Shown: positions 11,285 to 22,550 of the stretch, in pieces | Layout of the letters: each line of letters starts with the position of its first letter | How positions within the stretch are numbered: position 1 is the first letter of the stretch | NCBI GenBank assembly: GCA_030248195.1 | Contig: JASAND010019756.1 | Location: forward strand, 1-64,000 | DNA from: Trissonchulus latispiculum | Taxonomy: Eukaryota > Nematoda > Enoplea > Enoplida > Ironidae | Direction: 5' to 3' | DNA length: 64,000 bases | The notes under the pieces: model-generated | What the model was told of the DNA's origin: nothing | Databases searched by the model: none | The model's input: only the letters and a program-made list of their open reading frames with translations | Position numbers and translations under genes: made by a program

Positions 11285-12405
11285 TAGGGATCGGACGGAG
11301 GTGGGATTTTGCCTCCGGCCGGAGCCGGAGCCGGAGGCAGGTCACCTCCGGCCGGAGCCGGAGCCGGAGCCGGAGGTAGACTAAAAATGACACTAAATTT
11401 TTAAAAACAGTTCATGGAATTCTGAATTTAATTTTTGCCTTTTTTGGCTGTGTTGTCATTTTTGGTCATCAGGCATAATGTATTCAAATAATGAATAGCT
11501 TTGTTCATTGAAATTTTCTATTGCAAGTAAAATTCTGCTAATATTTCCTTAACGTCTTTTCTCTCGAAGACCTTCAAAGAATAGTTATATATGTATACAG
11601 ATTCAACGTATAGCTGTACCAGTCAGAAAAAATTACATTACATTTTATATTCAACATTTTAACATTTATCAGTTATATACGCATAACCCTCAACCCTTTT
11701 AAGCTTTAATAAAAGAACTGAAGCTGAAACATACGGCTGCCTCAGAAGTGAGTATGAAGCTAACAGTACACTTAAATTTTTATATTAGTTTTTATTCAAA
11801 ACATTTAAATTTATTAAATTTAAATTCATTCATACTTTATATATATATATATACGTAATTATTTCTTAGGTTGTATGTAGTTCAGAAAGAGGAGTAAAAT
11901 ACGTTTTTACGTATTGGAATAATATTGAATCGGGTTTATATATAGTAGCGAATCTAGAGATAGATTATATGCTAGTTGATAAAGCATGTCAAAGTACGCA
12001 TGCTTGTACTGTATTGTATAATTCCTACCCGCCAAGTTTTAATTTCAGTTTTTAACTCTAATTCAAGTTATTGTTCTAATAGTTAATTTGATCCAAATTA
12101 TTCCAAAATTTAAAAGTTTATGCAGCAATTAAAACTTTGAATTTGACAGAAATGTACAGAAAAATTGAGATTTTAATAAAACTTGACATCTCAACGAGAA
12201 TTCAGCATTGGTATATACGCAAAAAACTTATGAAACAATATTCTCAAGATTTGTCTGAGTCGATTTAAAGTTAATCCTTGAACCTACAGATTTCCTTAAA
12301 AAACTCCGGCTCCGGCCACCTTGCCTCCGGCTCCGGCCAGCCGGAGCCGGAGGTGCCAACTCCGGCCGGAGCCGGAGCCGGAGACGGAGCCGGAGCCGAT
12401 CCCTA
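11285..12405. mobile_element. hAT-like non-autonomous element with CCGGAG subterminal arrays
   Basis: The ends are TAGGGATCGG and its complement, flanked by an exact 8-bp duplication GTCGCTAG (11,277-11,284 and 12,406-12,413). Eight-base duplications and ends of the YARNG type are hallmarks of the hAT superfamily. Both ends carry runs of CCGGAG (about 11,314-11,376 and 12,304-12,398) in opposing orientations. The 0.9-kb core is AT-rich without a transposase frame, so it must be mobilised in trans. Confidence 0.85.
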
Positions 12406-12452
12406 GTCGCTAGGGAAGTGGTAGAGAAACGCAACCTGGACCGTTAGTTATA

Positions 12453-13714
12453 GCAAGCTTAACAAAAAAAAATCACCCGAAATTTTAACAAAAAAAAATC
12501 ACCCCACCCTGAGTCACAGGAAAGTCGCAGAGACCCAATTTTTTGCATGGTGATAGCCACACATCTCGACATTACAGCCTGTGAGTTTGAGCCCCTAGGC
12601 CCTCTCCATGCGTTCAGGGCAGACCTTTAAGTGAGGGTACCCAAAAGTGACCTCAAAAACGTTCATGACCGAAGTTCGAATTTCGGCTGCTATTTGCTAA
12701 AGGAAAACTCTAGGCAACCCATATTGTGCATGTGACATGTCCTGACTGTGGGCTATCGATACATATATAGAAGTTCCCAGTCGGACCTCTGAGCCGTCCT
12801 GGGGTGGGTGATTTTTTTTTTGTTAAAATTTTAACAAATAAAAAATCATTTTTATGTTTCGTTACTGAAGTCAGAACAGCAGCTAGAGCAAAACTAACGT
12901 CAAAATCGAGCTCAGCGACCTCGAAAACCCTTATATACGTTGTTTTTGAGGTTACCTGACACTTCTGGGAGTCCAACCTGGTAACCAGCCAGGCCTGGAC
13001 CGTCCGATGGTAAAAGTGATCCCAGAAGTCAGTATTAGCCCATAGTTACCTAAAAACTAATGCCAGATTTGAATTCAGCGCCCTCGAAAACCCCCTAGGA
13101 CATGTTTATAGCCACTTCGGACTGTCCAGTTGGTACCTGGAGGGTCCGGATGGGTCCGGCGGGGGTCACGTGACCGTGGGTCATACCCCAGCAACATACG
13201 AAATTCTGAGTTTCTCTGCCAAAATGCCTGGAAATAGGTTATAATCACTCACAAACACGAAAAAACAACGTTTTAGCCTTTAAAACGGCACTTTAGAGCC
13301 ACCAGACTTCATACTGGACGCTGTCGGGGGCCATCAGTGACCACTAAGACTTCGGCGGGGTCAGTTGCCTTAGTTGGAGCACTAGGTTAGCGGTTTGGGG
13401 TTTTAAATACGTTATTTAGTGCGCTCTATCAAAAACTGATGAGAAAAAGTTGCTAGCTGCTCTCTGGGATCCGATCCGCCACTGATTTTTTTTTGTTAAC
13501 GGGTGATTTTTTATTTGTTAAACCTTTAACAAAAAAAAAATCACACATTTTCGTCCACTGCTACTTACTGGTAGGCCGTAGAGCAACGAAACCGGGGTGG
13601 TTTTAAAGCTTAGCCCAAGACCTATCCATGGGTCCTCAAAGTAATCGATTTGGTTTAGTTTTGCGAAAGTTCCAGCCAAAAAACCGAATTTTGATTTTTT
13701 TTTGTTAAGCTTGC
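12453..13714. mobile_element. TIR element with repeated TTAACA(n)TCAC motifs
   Basis: The left edge reads TATAGCAAGCTTAAC followed by nine A and TCACCC. The right edge is its inverted copy, ending GCTTGCTATA. The same TTAAC-A-rich-TCAC block occurs again near 12,489, around 12,810-12,845, and as a facing pair near 13,480-13,545. The interior has no coding frame with recognisable features. The target duplication is ambiguous because TA lies at both edges. Confidence 0.6.
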
Positions 13715-14160
13715 TATAGTTCAATATATGTAATTTCAGAATCTAAAAAGAAATCCGCTCCAGCTCGTAACGTTCGACCTGAGCGACGACCACAAAAATG
13801 GTCACTTTTCGCTATGAGCCGACTTTGCGGCGCCACTGCGGCGCTGTGGCGCAGCTGCGGCGCAAAATAAGTTGTCATTCTTAAATTCTTTAGAGGGTAC
13901 TACTAGACCCCATAGCCCTTTAGGTTGGCCCGCCGCTGCAGATCACGTGAAAGCGGCGAACATTATGTACAATACAACCATCAAATAGGAGAAACCGGAA
14001 AAAAACATCGCCGCCATAACCGGTCCGGGGCGCAACTTTTTAACGGTAAGTGATACGGGGCTGAAACTTCACAGACATACTAAACTCGATGTGCTCTACA
14101 ATTTGCGCAGCTTCTGCACAGCTTATTTTACACTGTCTCCAGCCACTTTTCACACATAAT
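13715..14160. other. Short region upstream of the F-box exon; possible 5' exon
   Basis: A GC-rich stretch with repeated TGCGGCGC words lies near 13,827-13,866. A good donor-like GTAAGTGA follows ACG at about 14,045, and the phase-matched frame back to about 13,935 is open. This could be an upstream exon or leader of the F-box gene, split from it by the hAT-like insertion at 14,213-14,552. There is no ATG in that frame, so it may be untranslated or chance. Confidence 0.25.
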
Positions 14161-14186
14161 ATAGGGGTCGCTGCCGCGACCCCTAT
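14161..14186. repeat. Perfect hairpin beside a TA microsatellite
   Basis: Two 11-base arms (ATAGGGGTCGC and its complement) flank TGCC, with a TA run at once downstream. It is the third of the window's GGGG-CGC hairpins. Confidence 0.55.
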
Positions 14187-14212
14187 GATATATATATATA
14201 TATGCTGAGAAC

Positions 14213-14552
14213 TAGGGATGCACCGGGGCCTGGCCCCGGCCCCGGTAGTCAGGCCCCTTCCCCGGCCCCGGTGGTCAGGCCCCGGTGCCGACCGGGGCCA
14301 AAAATCAGCAAAATTTTATAAATTTTTGACATTTTTTGACCAAAATTTTGAATTTTCGAAAGTCAAAAAGTGTTTGTTTTCCCGCTGATATGAATGAAAA
14401 CAACGATAGTAACGGTTGTATATCAAAAATTATTGCAAAATTTAAATTTTCAAGAAAATGTTCGATTTGGACCCCCAATTTCTAGGCCTCGACCCCGGTA
14501 CCGGGGCCAAGGTGGCCCCGGCTCCGGTAGTGGCGGCCCCGGTGCATCTCTA
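14213..14552. mobile_element. hAT-like MITE with CCCCGG subterminal repeats
   Basis: The termini are TAGGGATGCACCGGGG and, inverted, CCCCGGTGCATCTCTA. The flanking 8-bp duplication CTGAGAAC is exact (14,205-14,212 and 14,553-14,560). Both ends are rich in CCCCGG words and the core is AT-rich. A worn relative lies in the palindrome spacer at about 48,380-48,698. The element sits 60 bp upstream of the F-box exon acceptor, inside an intron or the 5' flank. Confidence 0.9.
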
Positions 14553-14618
14553 CTGAGAACGTAGGTATATACACTACGTATATACGTATATACATATATT
14601 GCTTATTTTTATCTTTAG

Positions 14619-16063
14619 CTTCTCGATGCCCAGATGGTCCAGTTGAAGAAAAAGTTGGACGGCGTCCTCTGATGTTTCCGCCGGCTCCATCTCCTCTTCT
14701 GCTGTCAACACTTCCGTCTTGTCCTCTGCTGGAGATTATGAAGCGATTGTCGGCGAAGGACCGGACAGCCCTGGAAAAGACCTGTCGACGTCTGCGTCGG
14801 GAAATCACCTATGCTGACATCACTCAGCTGTCCACAGCCGACCTATTGCAGTGCAATCTGCCTGTGATATCCCTCCTGCGGCTGCGTCAGCTGTTAGCCT
14901 ATCTGGAGCCTCGGGTCGGCAAACATCTGGAGGGATTGGAGCTGAAGAAGACGGAGATTGATCGGTCCATTTTGGACTTTCTGCAGAAACATTTCCCGGC
15001 CCTGAAGTCCTTTACTGCTCGCGCTGTTTCCATTTCGTCTGTCATGGACCTCCCGGCTTTGCCTAATGTTGAGCAGCTTCATTTGCATAATATCGCTTTC
15101 CCGATGCAGGAGGATCCGTACAGTATCTCGAAATCACTATCGGCTGCGCTATCTTCCAAGGGTCGTTTACTGAATCTTATGGTCTATGGCGCTGTGGACA
15201 CTTCTGGTTTGGCGCTGGCCCATGGCACCGTTACCAGTATCTGTTTTGACGGGCTGAAGGAATTTCGCGATCCAGACCTGCGCTTTCTGTGTTACAATTG
15301 TCCCAACATTCAGACCTTAAATATCAGTGGAACGGGTGCCGCTGATCTGCGGCCTATCGGGCGACTGTCCAAACTGCAGATGTTGAAGTTGGCTCGACTG
15401 AAAGTAGTTCAGGATCGATCACTGATTGAGATCTGTGAAGGCTGTACTGGCCTGAAAAGTGTGGATATCGGGCATACGACTGGAATTACGGATCTGACAC
15501 CGTTGCGCAATCTGCGGGATCTACGATCCTTGCAGGTGTTTCAGTGCATCTTTCTAACGGACGCCAAGCTGCGTCATATCAGCAAGCGTGGCACGCTTAC
15601 GTCGGCTAACCTGGGACAGACCAGTGTCACTGAACGTGGCGTTCTGACCCTGATAAAACAGTGCCCCAATATCCAGAGTCTGGTGATTAGCCTTAAAGAA
15701 TCCACACCTGTCGAGTATCCACACTTTCTTCAGATGGTGTTTGCTCAGGCCACAAAGTTGACCAAATTTGTTTGTTTTCCAAATCAACACGAGCAGTTTT
15801 TGTTCGATGCGATTCTCCAGTCTGGCCCGGCCATCAGACAGCTAGGAGTCGTCAACTGTATCAGATGGACCAGTCTGATGAAGTTTGCCTTTCAGCGGTC
15901 GGCTCGGATTCGTCAAGGACTGGTCGTGAAGCCCCTGAGTCTGCGTCTGGTCTCCGCAGGCGCCGGACCTATACCAGATGATGTGACTTCGCTGAAGGAC
16001 GAGTTCGCCAAGACGTCTCTCCTGTATCTGACAACGGAATCATCGTCTAAGAATTTACTGTGA
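14619..16063 (+). CDS. F-box/leucine-rich-repeat protein, 3' terminal coding exon
   Basis: F-box proteins are SCF ubiquitin-ligase adaptors: the F-box binds Skp1 and the LRRs choose the substrate. The first Met is at 14,672. An F-box-like stretch follows at residues about 14-55 (LP..PLLEI..RLS..DR..L...CR.LR). LRR-like segments follow from about residue 90 to 400, for example LKSVDIGHTTGITDLTPL and NIQTLNISGTG. The frame is open upstream to a good acceptor (TTTTTATCTTTAG ending at 14,618), so the true start may be in an earlier exon; from the internal Met it is 463 residues. The stop is TGA at 16,061. It is clearly more GC-rich than its surroundings. An intronless retrocopy is possible, but the acceptor argues against it. 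The F-box is inferred from pattern, not a profile search. Confidence 0.8.
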
Positions 16064-16947
16064 ACTGGTTTACCCCACCGACGGATCAGTGAAACTGTTG
16101 CTATGATGATACTGTTATATGTATTGTATTGTATACTGCTTCAGTTGATGTGTAAGCAGTTTTAACCCTCAATTATACTGGGTTTTTTTGGGTTTTAAAA
16201 CGGGAGCTTTGCTAACCTCAGGAGCGAGAAATTGGGGGTTTCCGAAATGTTTTTTCCGAGGTCAGGAAACATACCTTAATGTTTAATGGGAAATTACTGG
16301 GCTTATTCTACTGGAGGGCATCAACACCCTTGCCCCCAAAATTGGCCCCCTCCAAAAATTCCTCCCCAAGAAAAGCGGGTGCTCCTTTTGGTACAAACTT
16401 TTGCCCTGAAAAAATCGCTCAGACGGCCGAATTTTCAAAAATTTTCCAGCTTCGCCGGAAATTTTTATTCGATTATTGCCTATTTAAGCACTAAATCCGT
16501 TTATATTTGGCAATTGCTATAAAAATGGCGCAATTTTGAGCATGTTTTTAGAAAAATTATGAAAAATTTTCGCCCTAAAAACCCGGAGGACCCTGCCCAA
16601 TGAGCCCCCAACCCAAGAAAAATTCCCTAGAATAAGCACAGAATTAGCGTTTTTAAGGTAAAATGCAGAAATTACTGTTTCAGCCTTAAAATAAGATTTA
16701 ACTCCTTAAATTGGGAAAGAATTCAAAAAATGTTATTCTGAAAGCTTCTTTTGTTCGGAAGCCAAGCCCTCACGAAAAGTGAGGGGTGCTTGCTGAAAAG
16801 TGGTGAGGGGGGGTTGGCACGCCACTGCCAGAACAAATCCAGTTATGTTATGTTTATTTTTAAGTTGTAAAAACCGTAGTGAATTGATATGTATGTAGAC
16901 TAGAGCATTTGCAAATACGTATATATATATATACGTATATATATATA
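16064..16947. other. 3' flank of the F-box gene, non-coding
   Basis: No gene is visible. AT-rich sequence holds short overlapping frames near 16,280-16,520 made from CCCC-rich words, then a GGTGAGGGG-type remnant near 16,770-16,830 and a TA run at about 16,920-16,948. Confidence 0.4.
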
Positions 16948-18346
16948 TGAGTCGATTTCTGGTATGCTCGCAGATAGAACGGACAACTTGGAAAAATCGA
17001 TTTTCTTCTTACTATGCCAGTTGATTAGGATTAGTAGGCACAGTAAAACCTGCAAATATCAGCTTGTTTTGATGAGCGGTTAATGAGTAAGGCCCATTTT
17101 TGTGATTTTGCCATGGCAGCTAAATGGCCAATTCTACTTCTTGCCTTTGTTCCACTGTATTGAAAGACATAGACGTGGTACGGTGTTACTTTTGGTCCTC
17201 AAATTGTTCATAGAGCTCTACTATGGCTATGCAAAAGGCGTTCTCTTCAGCTGTCATGTAGTTTCCGAAAACTGCAGTTTTTAGGTCACTGACCCCACCA
17301 GTCGAGGGGAGCGTGAAGTAAGTTTATTCGAGCTAGAGAGCTTATTACTGCTAAGCCAGACGCAAATTTTTAATATGTCATTTTTCGGATCATAATAAAC
17401 CTGCTAGCCAAAAATGAGCCAAATCGCAGACCCAGTTTTGAGATATGGCTCTTCTAAGTTCGAAAAATCGCCGATTTTGGACCAAAACAGCGATTAAGCC
17501 AAGTTTGGTCCGCCATAGCCGACTAATGGGAAAAGATAATGAGCTAATATTATCACCACATAAACTAGGTACCATAGACAGTGTTTTAGACCAATTTCAG
17601 CCAAATCTGAGAAATTTTATTTTTTTCGTTTTTTCAACACCCAAAATGCAACCGAAAAATCGAAAAAATAAAATTTCTCAGATTTGGCTGAAATTGGGCT
17701 AAAACACTGTCTACGGTACCTAGTTTATGTGCTGAAAATATTAACTCAATATCTTTTTCCATTAGTCGGCTATGGCGGCACAAACTTGACTTGATCGCTG
17801 TTTTGGCCCAAAATCGGCGATTTTTCGAACTTTGAAGAGCCATATCTCAAAACTGGGTCCGGGATTTGGCTCATTTTTGGCCAGCAGGTTTATTATGATC
17901 CTAAAAATGACATATTAAAAAATTGCGTCTGGCTTAGCAGTAATAAGCTCTCTAGCTCGAATAAACTTACTTCACGCTCCCCTCGACTGGTGGGGTCAGT
18001 GACCTAAAAACTGCAGTTTTCGGAAACTACATGACAGCTGAAGAGAACGCCTTTTGCATAGCCATAGTAGAGCTCTATGAACAATTTGAGGACCAAAAGT
18101 AACACCGTACCACGTCTATGTCTTTCAATACAGTGGAACAAAGTCAAGAAGTAGAATTGGCCATTTAGCTGCCATGGCAAAATCACAAAAATGGGCCTTA
18201 CTCATTAACCGCTCATCAAAACAAGCTGATATTTGCAGGTTTTACTGTGCCTACTAATCCTAATCAACTGGCATAGTAAGAAGAAAATCGATTTTTCAAG
18301 GTTGTCCGCTAACAACGACTCCATATCTGAACTACTCAGAAATCCA

Positions 18347-18350
<4 letters not shown>
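16948..18350. mobile_element. 1.4-kb palindromic (foldback) element between TA runs
   Basis: The sequence folds about position 17,644: position x pairs with 35,288 minus x, so 17,102 pairs with 18,186. The arms are almost identical and only about 20 bp separates them at the centre. The outer tips read ATATATGAGT then GATTTCTG on both sides and abut TA microsatellites, so the insertion was probably into TA. The matching 60-codon frames in the arms are copies of one another and are not conserved genes. Such a structure would transcribe into a long hairpin RNA. Confidence 0.85.

Positions 18351-18440
<90 letters not shown>
18347..18440. repeat. (TA)n microsatellite
   Basis: An almost pure run of about 90 bases of TA immediately follows the palindromic element. 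A frame of alternating Tyr and Ile crosses it and should not be taken as a gene. Confidence 0.95.
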
Positions 18441-18441
<1 letters not shown>

Positions 18442-19996
18442 TTTAAAAATTACGAACGTTTCAACTTTCTATTTTTTAAGTTTGACGTTTCAAGAATTTC
18501 AGTTCGCGGCTAAAATACAGCGAAAAGGACAATCATTGTTACATCCCTGGAATTTTCAGAATCTTAAAAGGTCAGAATTTAACTCTTTCCTGTTTGATTC
18601 AATGTTGTTAATGGAATCTTAAAACCAGGCGCATATCCAGAGGTGGGGAAAATCCCCCTCCCAAAATTGTGGACCCCAGGAGTTTTCTTCGTCCCTTCTG
18701 TAAAACGCCCATTTTTCAAAACATTTTCGCGCCTTCGGCGCAAAATAAGTGCAGCGTACCTTCATACGTGTTTCGCACTCCAATATGAGTACCAAATATA
18801 TACACCCTGTTTGGTGTATTTTAACCAGCTTCTGCGTCATTGATTGCATGAACACTTGTGACTTATTACTAACGGGAACACGCACAACCAAGAAAAATCA
18901 AAGCAGAAACCAAATTACACTAAGGTGAGAAATAATAATAAGTTTCGCAGCTTCTGGGGGAGGGGGCTCGGACCCCTCGAAAAATTTTTGCAGTCCGCCC
19001 GAAAATTTTTTCTAGCTACGCTAGTGCTTAATACTATACTATATACATGTATAAGATAATAATATGTACGTATGTCAAAGATTTGTCACGTTTATTTTCT
19101 GTGTTGGGTTATTTGCAATGTTTCGTTTGGTGGCATTTGTTATATTTAATCTGTGTGTGGTAAAGTGCAACTAGCCCTGTTTCAAAGGTTGGTAGTTTAG
19201 TTACCGCGGTTTCCTTAGAATGCGTTTGAATGTATTTTTGTACATAGTTTTTGTTTTTATCCCTTTGAAAATCCTTCTATTTTTGAGCTGAATAACGCTT
19301 GCTTAGTTATTACAAGCGTCTTATTAGTTTGACTCACTTCCAGATTTGATTATTGTAGCTTCTTGTCGATAACTTTATTATTGTTTTCAGTTTATTCGTG
19401 TTTTGTAGATAAACGATTGCTTATGTATCCTACTTGTTAATTTTTAATTTGAATTTGAATCGTTCTTATTGGATTATCTAACATTGCTAAAGCATTGTTT
19501 ATTTGGTGTCAGGCCAGGCGCTGAATGCTTGTCCATATACAGTTTCTTGACTTGTAGTTTTTCAGTGCTGCAAGTATAACTTGTATACATAGCTTTTATT
19601 GTCTGTTAACGTATGTACCCAACTGTGAACCTTGAATTTATACAGTTCTCGTGATTATTTGCAATGATTCGTTGCCATTTAAGTATAATTATGTTAATAT
19701 ATAAAACTTCTTTATATTGACTTCAATTAGTTGGATAAGGGGTTTATCATAGTAGGTGTGGGCTGGGTTTCGCCCTCTTTTCGCGCTTCAGTCTAAACCT
19801 TAAGGCACCCTGAAGTTGGCGATAAGTAATTTTGGTACTAAATTCGAAATTTTAGCGTACTTTTTAGCTTAGAACAGTAGTCTGTAGTGTCGTTGCTCCA
19901 TCATGCGTATTTATCTGCATGCAATCTTGGGTTCTGGTGTCAGCTCCGTCCAGTCCTTCACTAACTGTTTAATAAAGGTGCCCAAGTAGTTACGTA
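18441..19996. other. Non-coding AT-rich region
   Basis: I see no gene or matched repeat ends. A GGGGGAGGGGGCTCGG island lies near 18,955. T-rich sequence from 19,080 to 19,980 could be a 3' untranslated region or an intron, but nothing ties it to an exon. Confidence 0.4.
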
Positions 19997-20765
19997 TAGT
20001 TTTTGGACCGGCAGACGATTTTCGCTCGCCGGCTACCGGCATGAATATTGTACTATATTATACACAGCAATAATCAAGAGCAGCCATTTAATCTTTCTCA
20101 TTGAACACATTTGACACACTCTGTAACTGTGGCTTTACTAAAAATTATGTTGCAGCTCCAAAACGGAGGAATGCAGAGCAAATCTATATTAATAATTTAG
20201 CTTGGTGGATTTTATTATTTGAAAGGAGCCTCGGCCTTGTGCTTACGAAATAATTTCATACTAAATGTTGCGTTGGGCAGCAATTAAGAATTCGATTCAA
20301 TTGACAAGAAAATATTCTGAAAAAAGAAATTACTTGGAAAGTGGAAAATTGCTGATTAGAATTTAATTACAGCTGAATGGTGAAATTCCCCTCATCCCAG
20401 AAAGTTTCACCTGTGATATTTTTCAGGGGGAATGATTTCACCAGTGGTATTTTTCCAGGGGGAAAGATTTCATCGGTAATACTTTTCCAGGGGGAAATTT
20501 CAACGTGACACCGACAGCACTGGGACAACAACTGGAAATGCGTCAAGAAAAGCCATGGTTTTTGCGAGCTAAAAGTTGCCTATTTACACAAAAACTGAAA
20601 AAGTCTAGTCTGTGTGCACGACACACGTACATTTTCCTAATATTACATCTTAGCAGTCATAGTTGCACTACAAACTGCTCCAGGCCGGTAGCCGTCCAAC
20701 CGGTCCACTTGGCCGAAGGGTTTGGCCGGGCCTGCCGGTGAAATGCCGACGCGCCTTAAACACTA
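19997..20765. mobile_element. hAT-like element with CCGGY-rich ends
   Basis: An exact 8-bp duplication GTTACGTA flanks it (19,989-19,996 and 20,766-20,773). The left end is TAGTTTTTGGACCGG. The right end, inverted, is TAGTGTTTAAGGCGCG, so the terminal repeats are weakly conserved. CCGG words cluster at both ends (20,008-20,040 and 20,680-20,742). The 3' TSD lies only about 40 bp from the next element at 20,814. Confidence 0.7.
20405..20500. repeat. Three tandem copies of a 38-42-bp unit
   Basis: The pattern GATTTCA.C.GTGGTATTTTTCCAGGGGGAA is seen three times with small changes inside the hAT-like element. It probably arose by slippage. Confidence 0.6.
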
Positions 20766-20813
20766 GTTACGTAAATTTCTCAGGCAATCTTGCAATTTGC
20801 AAGGAGTGAACAC

Positions 20814-22456
20814 TAGTGATGTGGATCGGATCGGATCGGCAGCCAAAATCACCTACCGATCCGATCCGCAAATTGGCCGGCGATCCGATCCGATCCACCC
20901 CCGGATCGGGCCGATCCGATCCGGCAATAATTTTAAATTTCGATGTAGACACTGCAGCTGCTATATATACCTTTCCATTTCCTAGTATATGACAAAACTC
21001 TTAATCAAGCGTCGCATCTCAGTCTTATTTAAAATTTTTTAAGCTTCAGGTACAGAATAATGTGCAGTCACCTTGGAAAAATAATGAATTACTTTGTTTT
21101 CGGAGTTTAGGATCTATAGTGAGAGAGAAGAGAACTATACAAAACAGAAAACAAGGTGGGCAAGTTTGGGTTAAGACCAAAAAAGGTGCGCACAAACTTT
21201 GGTCGTCTATTGCAAGCTTAGGTAAATATATATTTTTATAGTTTTATATATTTATAAGCAATGTATATTTTTTATAAATTTTTAAAATGTTTCTGAAATA
21301 AAGACATTAAAAATCAAGAAAAACCAGAAATTCGGGTTTTATTCACGGAAAATCTAAAATTATTCAATCATTAGCTAAAATTTATGCGCATTGAAAATTT
21401 TGAATCCGTAGTCAAAGATGATTCCGCCGCATATTTTTGCTCTTACAACATTTTCACCTGACTTACAAAATCCATCCCAGTTACCAGAATTTTAGTTGTT
21501 TTCTGGTTTCATAGTTTCCGAATATTGACTTTTAAAATCCCACGATATGGTTATCATTTAAAAGCTCTTGACGAACTGAACACGTTTTGTAATGCAATCA
21601 ATACCATTAATGCACTCGATTCGGGAATTAACGAAAACAGGACTTTCCTGATTTAAATAATTTCAATTACCCACACCTATGGGAAATTACTGGTCTTGAA
21701 AGCTAAACAACTTGCTTAATACAACTAGATGCCAGAAATGCGCCCTGTTCGCGGAATTTACAAAAATTTCCCTAACTATAAGCAGTGAATTCCGAGAAAT
21801 TGGTACATTTTCAAGTATTGGTTCTAGCTCATCAAGTCATCATCAATAGCTCTCAAATAATACCATACAATTCAAATGGAGATGCAAAACACGCAGCTTT
21901 AAACAACTCTATTCGATCATGGAAACAAAATTTTGAATGCGCTAAAATTTTGGAGAATTTAATATTTCAACTAATTACTATTAATATTAAATATTTTACG
22001 TAATTCAATCCCGATATGCCGGTTATTCTAAATTCCAGTTCTGGACAATTTTAAAAAGAATATATTGTTGGGGTTTGCTCTAAAGGCGAGTTTGCAATAA
22101 ACGACCTATTGAATGCACAATTTTGGTTGTACAATAACATGTACAAAAATGCGTCGAGTGGATTTCCGCGTCAATTTCTGAGCCAACGCTCATTTATTCA
22201 CCCAGAGAAAGAAATACGAAAACTTAACAACCGAATATTCGACATTTCAACAAAATTCGGATGCAAGATTTCGAAAATTTCTTCGAAGAAAATTGGCAAT
22301 ATATATGTTATGTAAAAATTAGGACAAATTTTCAAATTTTGCCTCACGTGCCGGATCGGCGATCCGGCAAAATTAAGCCGATCCGATCCGGCCGATCCGA
22401 TCCGAAAATTTGTCGATCCGATCCGATCCGATCCGCCGATCCGATCCACATCACTA
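20814..22456. mobile_element. hAT-like element with GGATC/CCGAT subterminal arrays
   Basis: The ends TAGTGATGTGGATCGG and its complement are flanked by the exact 8-bp duplication GTGAACAC (20,806-20,813 and 22,457-22,464). Subterminal runs of GATCCGATCC-type words span about 20,822-20,924 and 22,350-22,446. The 1.4-kb core is AT-rich with no transposase frame. It is the longest hAT-like copy here and non-autonomous. Confidence 0.9.
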
Positions 22457-22550
22457 GTGAACACTTTTGTGAAACTGAAACTGGTTGCAAGTGTTAGACT
22501 AAACTTGCAGTACTCTCACCAGAATGATACATAGGTTGTATGACATTAGA

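Noticed and set aside
17102..18186. Two identical 60-codon frames facing each other
   Set aside because: They are the two arms of a palindromic element, so the match is explained by DNA structure and not by protein conservation.
18233..18622. 129-codon frame with a long Tyr-Ile run
   Set aside because: It is the translation of a TA microsatellite.
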